Source of the DNA: Bacteroidota bacterium | GTDB taxonomy: Bacteria > Bacteroidota > Ignavibacteria > Ignavibacteriales > Ignavibacteriaceae | Assembly: GCA_021777835.1 (NCBI GenBank) | Contig: JAJYDC010000027.1 | Span: 1-33,565, forward strand | Direction of reading: 5' to 3' | DNA length: 33,565 bases | In this document: piece after piece, positions 33,326 to 33,565 of the stretch | Numbering within the stretch: the first letter of the stretch is position 1 | How the letters are laid out: each line of letters begins with the position of its first letter | Notes under the pieces: model-generated | Database searches by the model: none | Told to the model about the DNA's origin: nothing | The model's input: only the letters and a program-made list of their open reading frames with translations | Translations under genes and position numbers: made by a program

Positions 33326-33565
33326 ATGAAAATTACAATTCTTTCCACAGCCTATCCGTTGCGCGGTGGAATTGCGCATTTTATTGGACTGCTATTCAAG
33401 GAGCTCAATAAGAATCACGAAGTGAAAGTAATAACTTTCAAGCGCCAGTATCCTTCGATTCTATTTCCAGGCAAATCGCAACTAGAAGAGGGAGATAGTG
33501 TTGATAGCATTCCAACAGAAGTTATGCTTGATTCAATCAATCCGTTTAATTGGATAAAAGTGGGA
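33326..33565 (+). CDS. GT-B fold (GT4-like) glycosyltransferase, N-terminal fragment
   Basis: The forward strand is open from ATG at 33326 to the window end, giving 80 residues. The start MKITILSTAYPLRGGIAHFI matches the nucleotide-free N-terminal domain of family 4 glycosyltransferases, which begin with a beta strand followed by a glycine-rich acceptor loop (here PLRGGIAH). HEVKVITFKRQYPSILFPGK is the second strand region. The C-terminal donor-binding half is beyond the window. It is co-directional with the GT2 gene 56 nt upstream, which suggests a glycan- or lipid-linked sugar operon. Confidence 0.75.
   Translation, partial: MKITILSTAYPLRGGIAHFIGLLFKELNKNHEVKVITFKRQYPSILFPGKSQLEEGDSVDSIPTEVMLDSINPFNWIKVG

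Overview
The window looks like a chromosomal stretch of an AT-rich (about one-third GC by eye), Gram-negative member of the Bacteroidota/Chlorobiota/Ignavibacteriota group. An Ignavibacteria-like lineage is my best guess. The signs are a TonB-dependent receptor with an N-terminal CarboxypepD_reg-like domain, a PorV/PorQ-family outer-membrane protein, a SufBCDSU operon with SufT and a bacilliredoxin, a quinol-type nitric oxide reductase, and a promoter before sufB that fits the Bacteroidota -33/-7 pattern (TTG, 20 nt, TAAGTTTG). No taxonomic marker gene is present, so this is inference.

Layout. 1-2333 (-): secreted GH13 amylase with a CBM48/AMPK-type starch-binding module, cut by the window edge. 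2793-4451 (+): soluble PAS-GAF histidine kinase. 4585-5349 (-): HisN-type phosphatase. 5510-5578: damaged 5' part of a tRNA-Ser, then an intact tRNA-Ser(UGA) at 5615-5701 with a terminator. 6052-8328 (+): TonB-dependent receptor. 8853-11069 (+): qNOR, with a perfect CRP/FNR-type palindrome upstream. 11070-11721: non-coding, with a nested inverted repeat and an ORF remnant. 11722-12483 (-): unknown membrane protein. 12727-16445 (+): likely operon pgl, GH13, GT2 and DUF2064. 16637-16741 (+): 34-residue membrane peptide with its own RBS and terminator. 17246-18098 (+): small membrane protein and a TlpA/ResA-like lipoprotein. 18503-20327 (+): HisKA_3 kinase and NarL-type regulator. 20473-20556: cluster of six TACGTA motifs. 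20689-21631 (+): two REC-only regulators. 21677-23609 (-): PorV/PorQ-like protein and GpmA. 23892-24254 (+): small secreted unknown. 24266-31103 (-): SUF iron-sulfur operon sufBCDSU-sufT-brx-rrf2. 31104-32147: 1 kb divergent intergenic region with tandem repeats and palindromes. 32148-33269 (+): membrane GT2. 33326 to the end (+): start of a GT-B glycosyltransferase.

How the genes work together. Three themes stand out: alpha-glucan and sugar-phosphate metabolism (two GH13 enzymes, Pgl, GpmA), redox and nitrosative-stress handling (qNOR, TlpA, bacilliredoxin, SUF with an Rrf2 regulator carrying three cysteines), and signalling (two histidine kinases, one NarL regulator, two CheY-like receivers). 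I see no CRISPR array, transposase, integrase or phage module. The most unusual signals are non-coding: the TACGTA palindrome cluster, the tRNA-Ser remnant, the palindromes in the norB and suf promoters, and the 11-bp repeat array before the last glycosyltransferases. No wholly new multi-gene system is evident.
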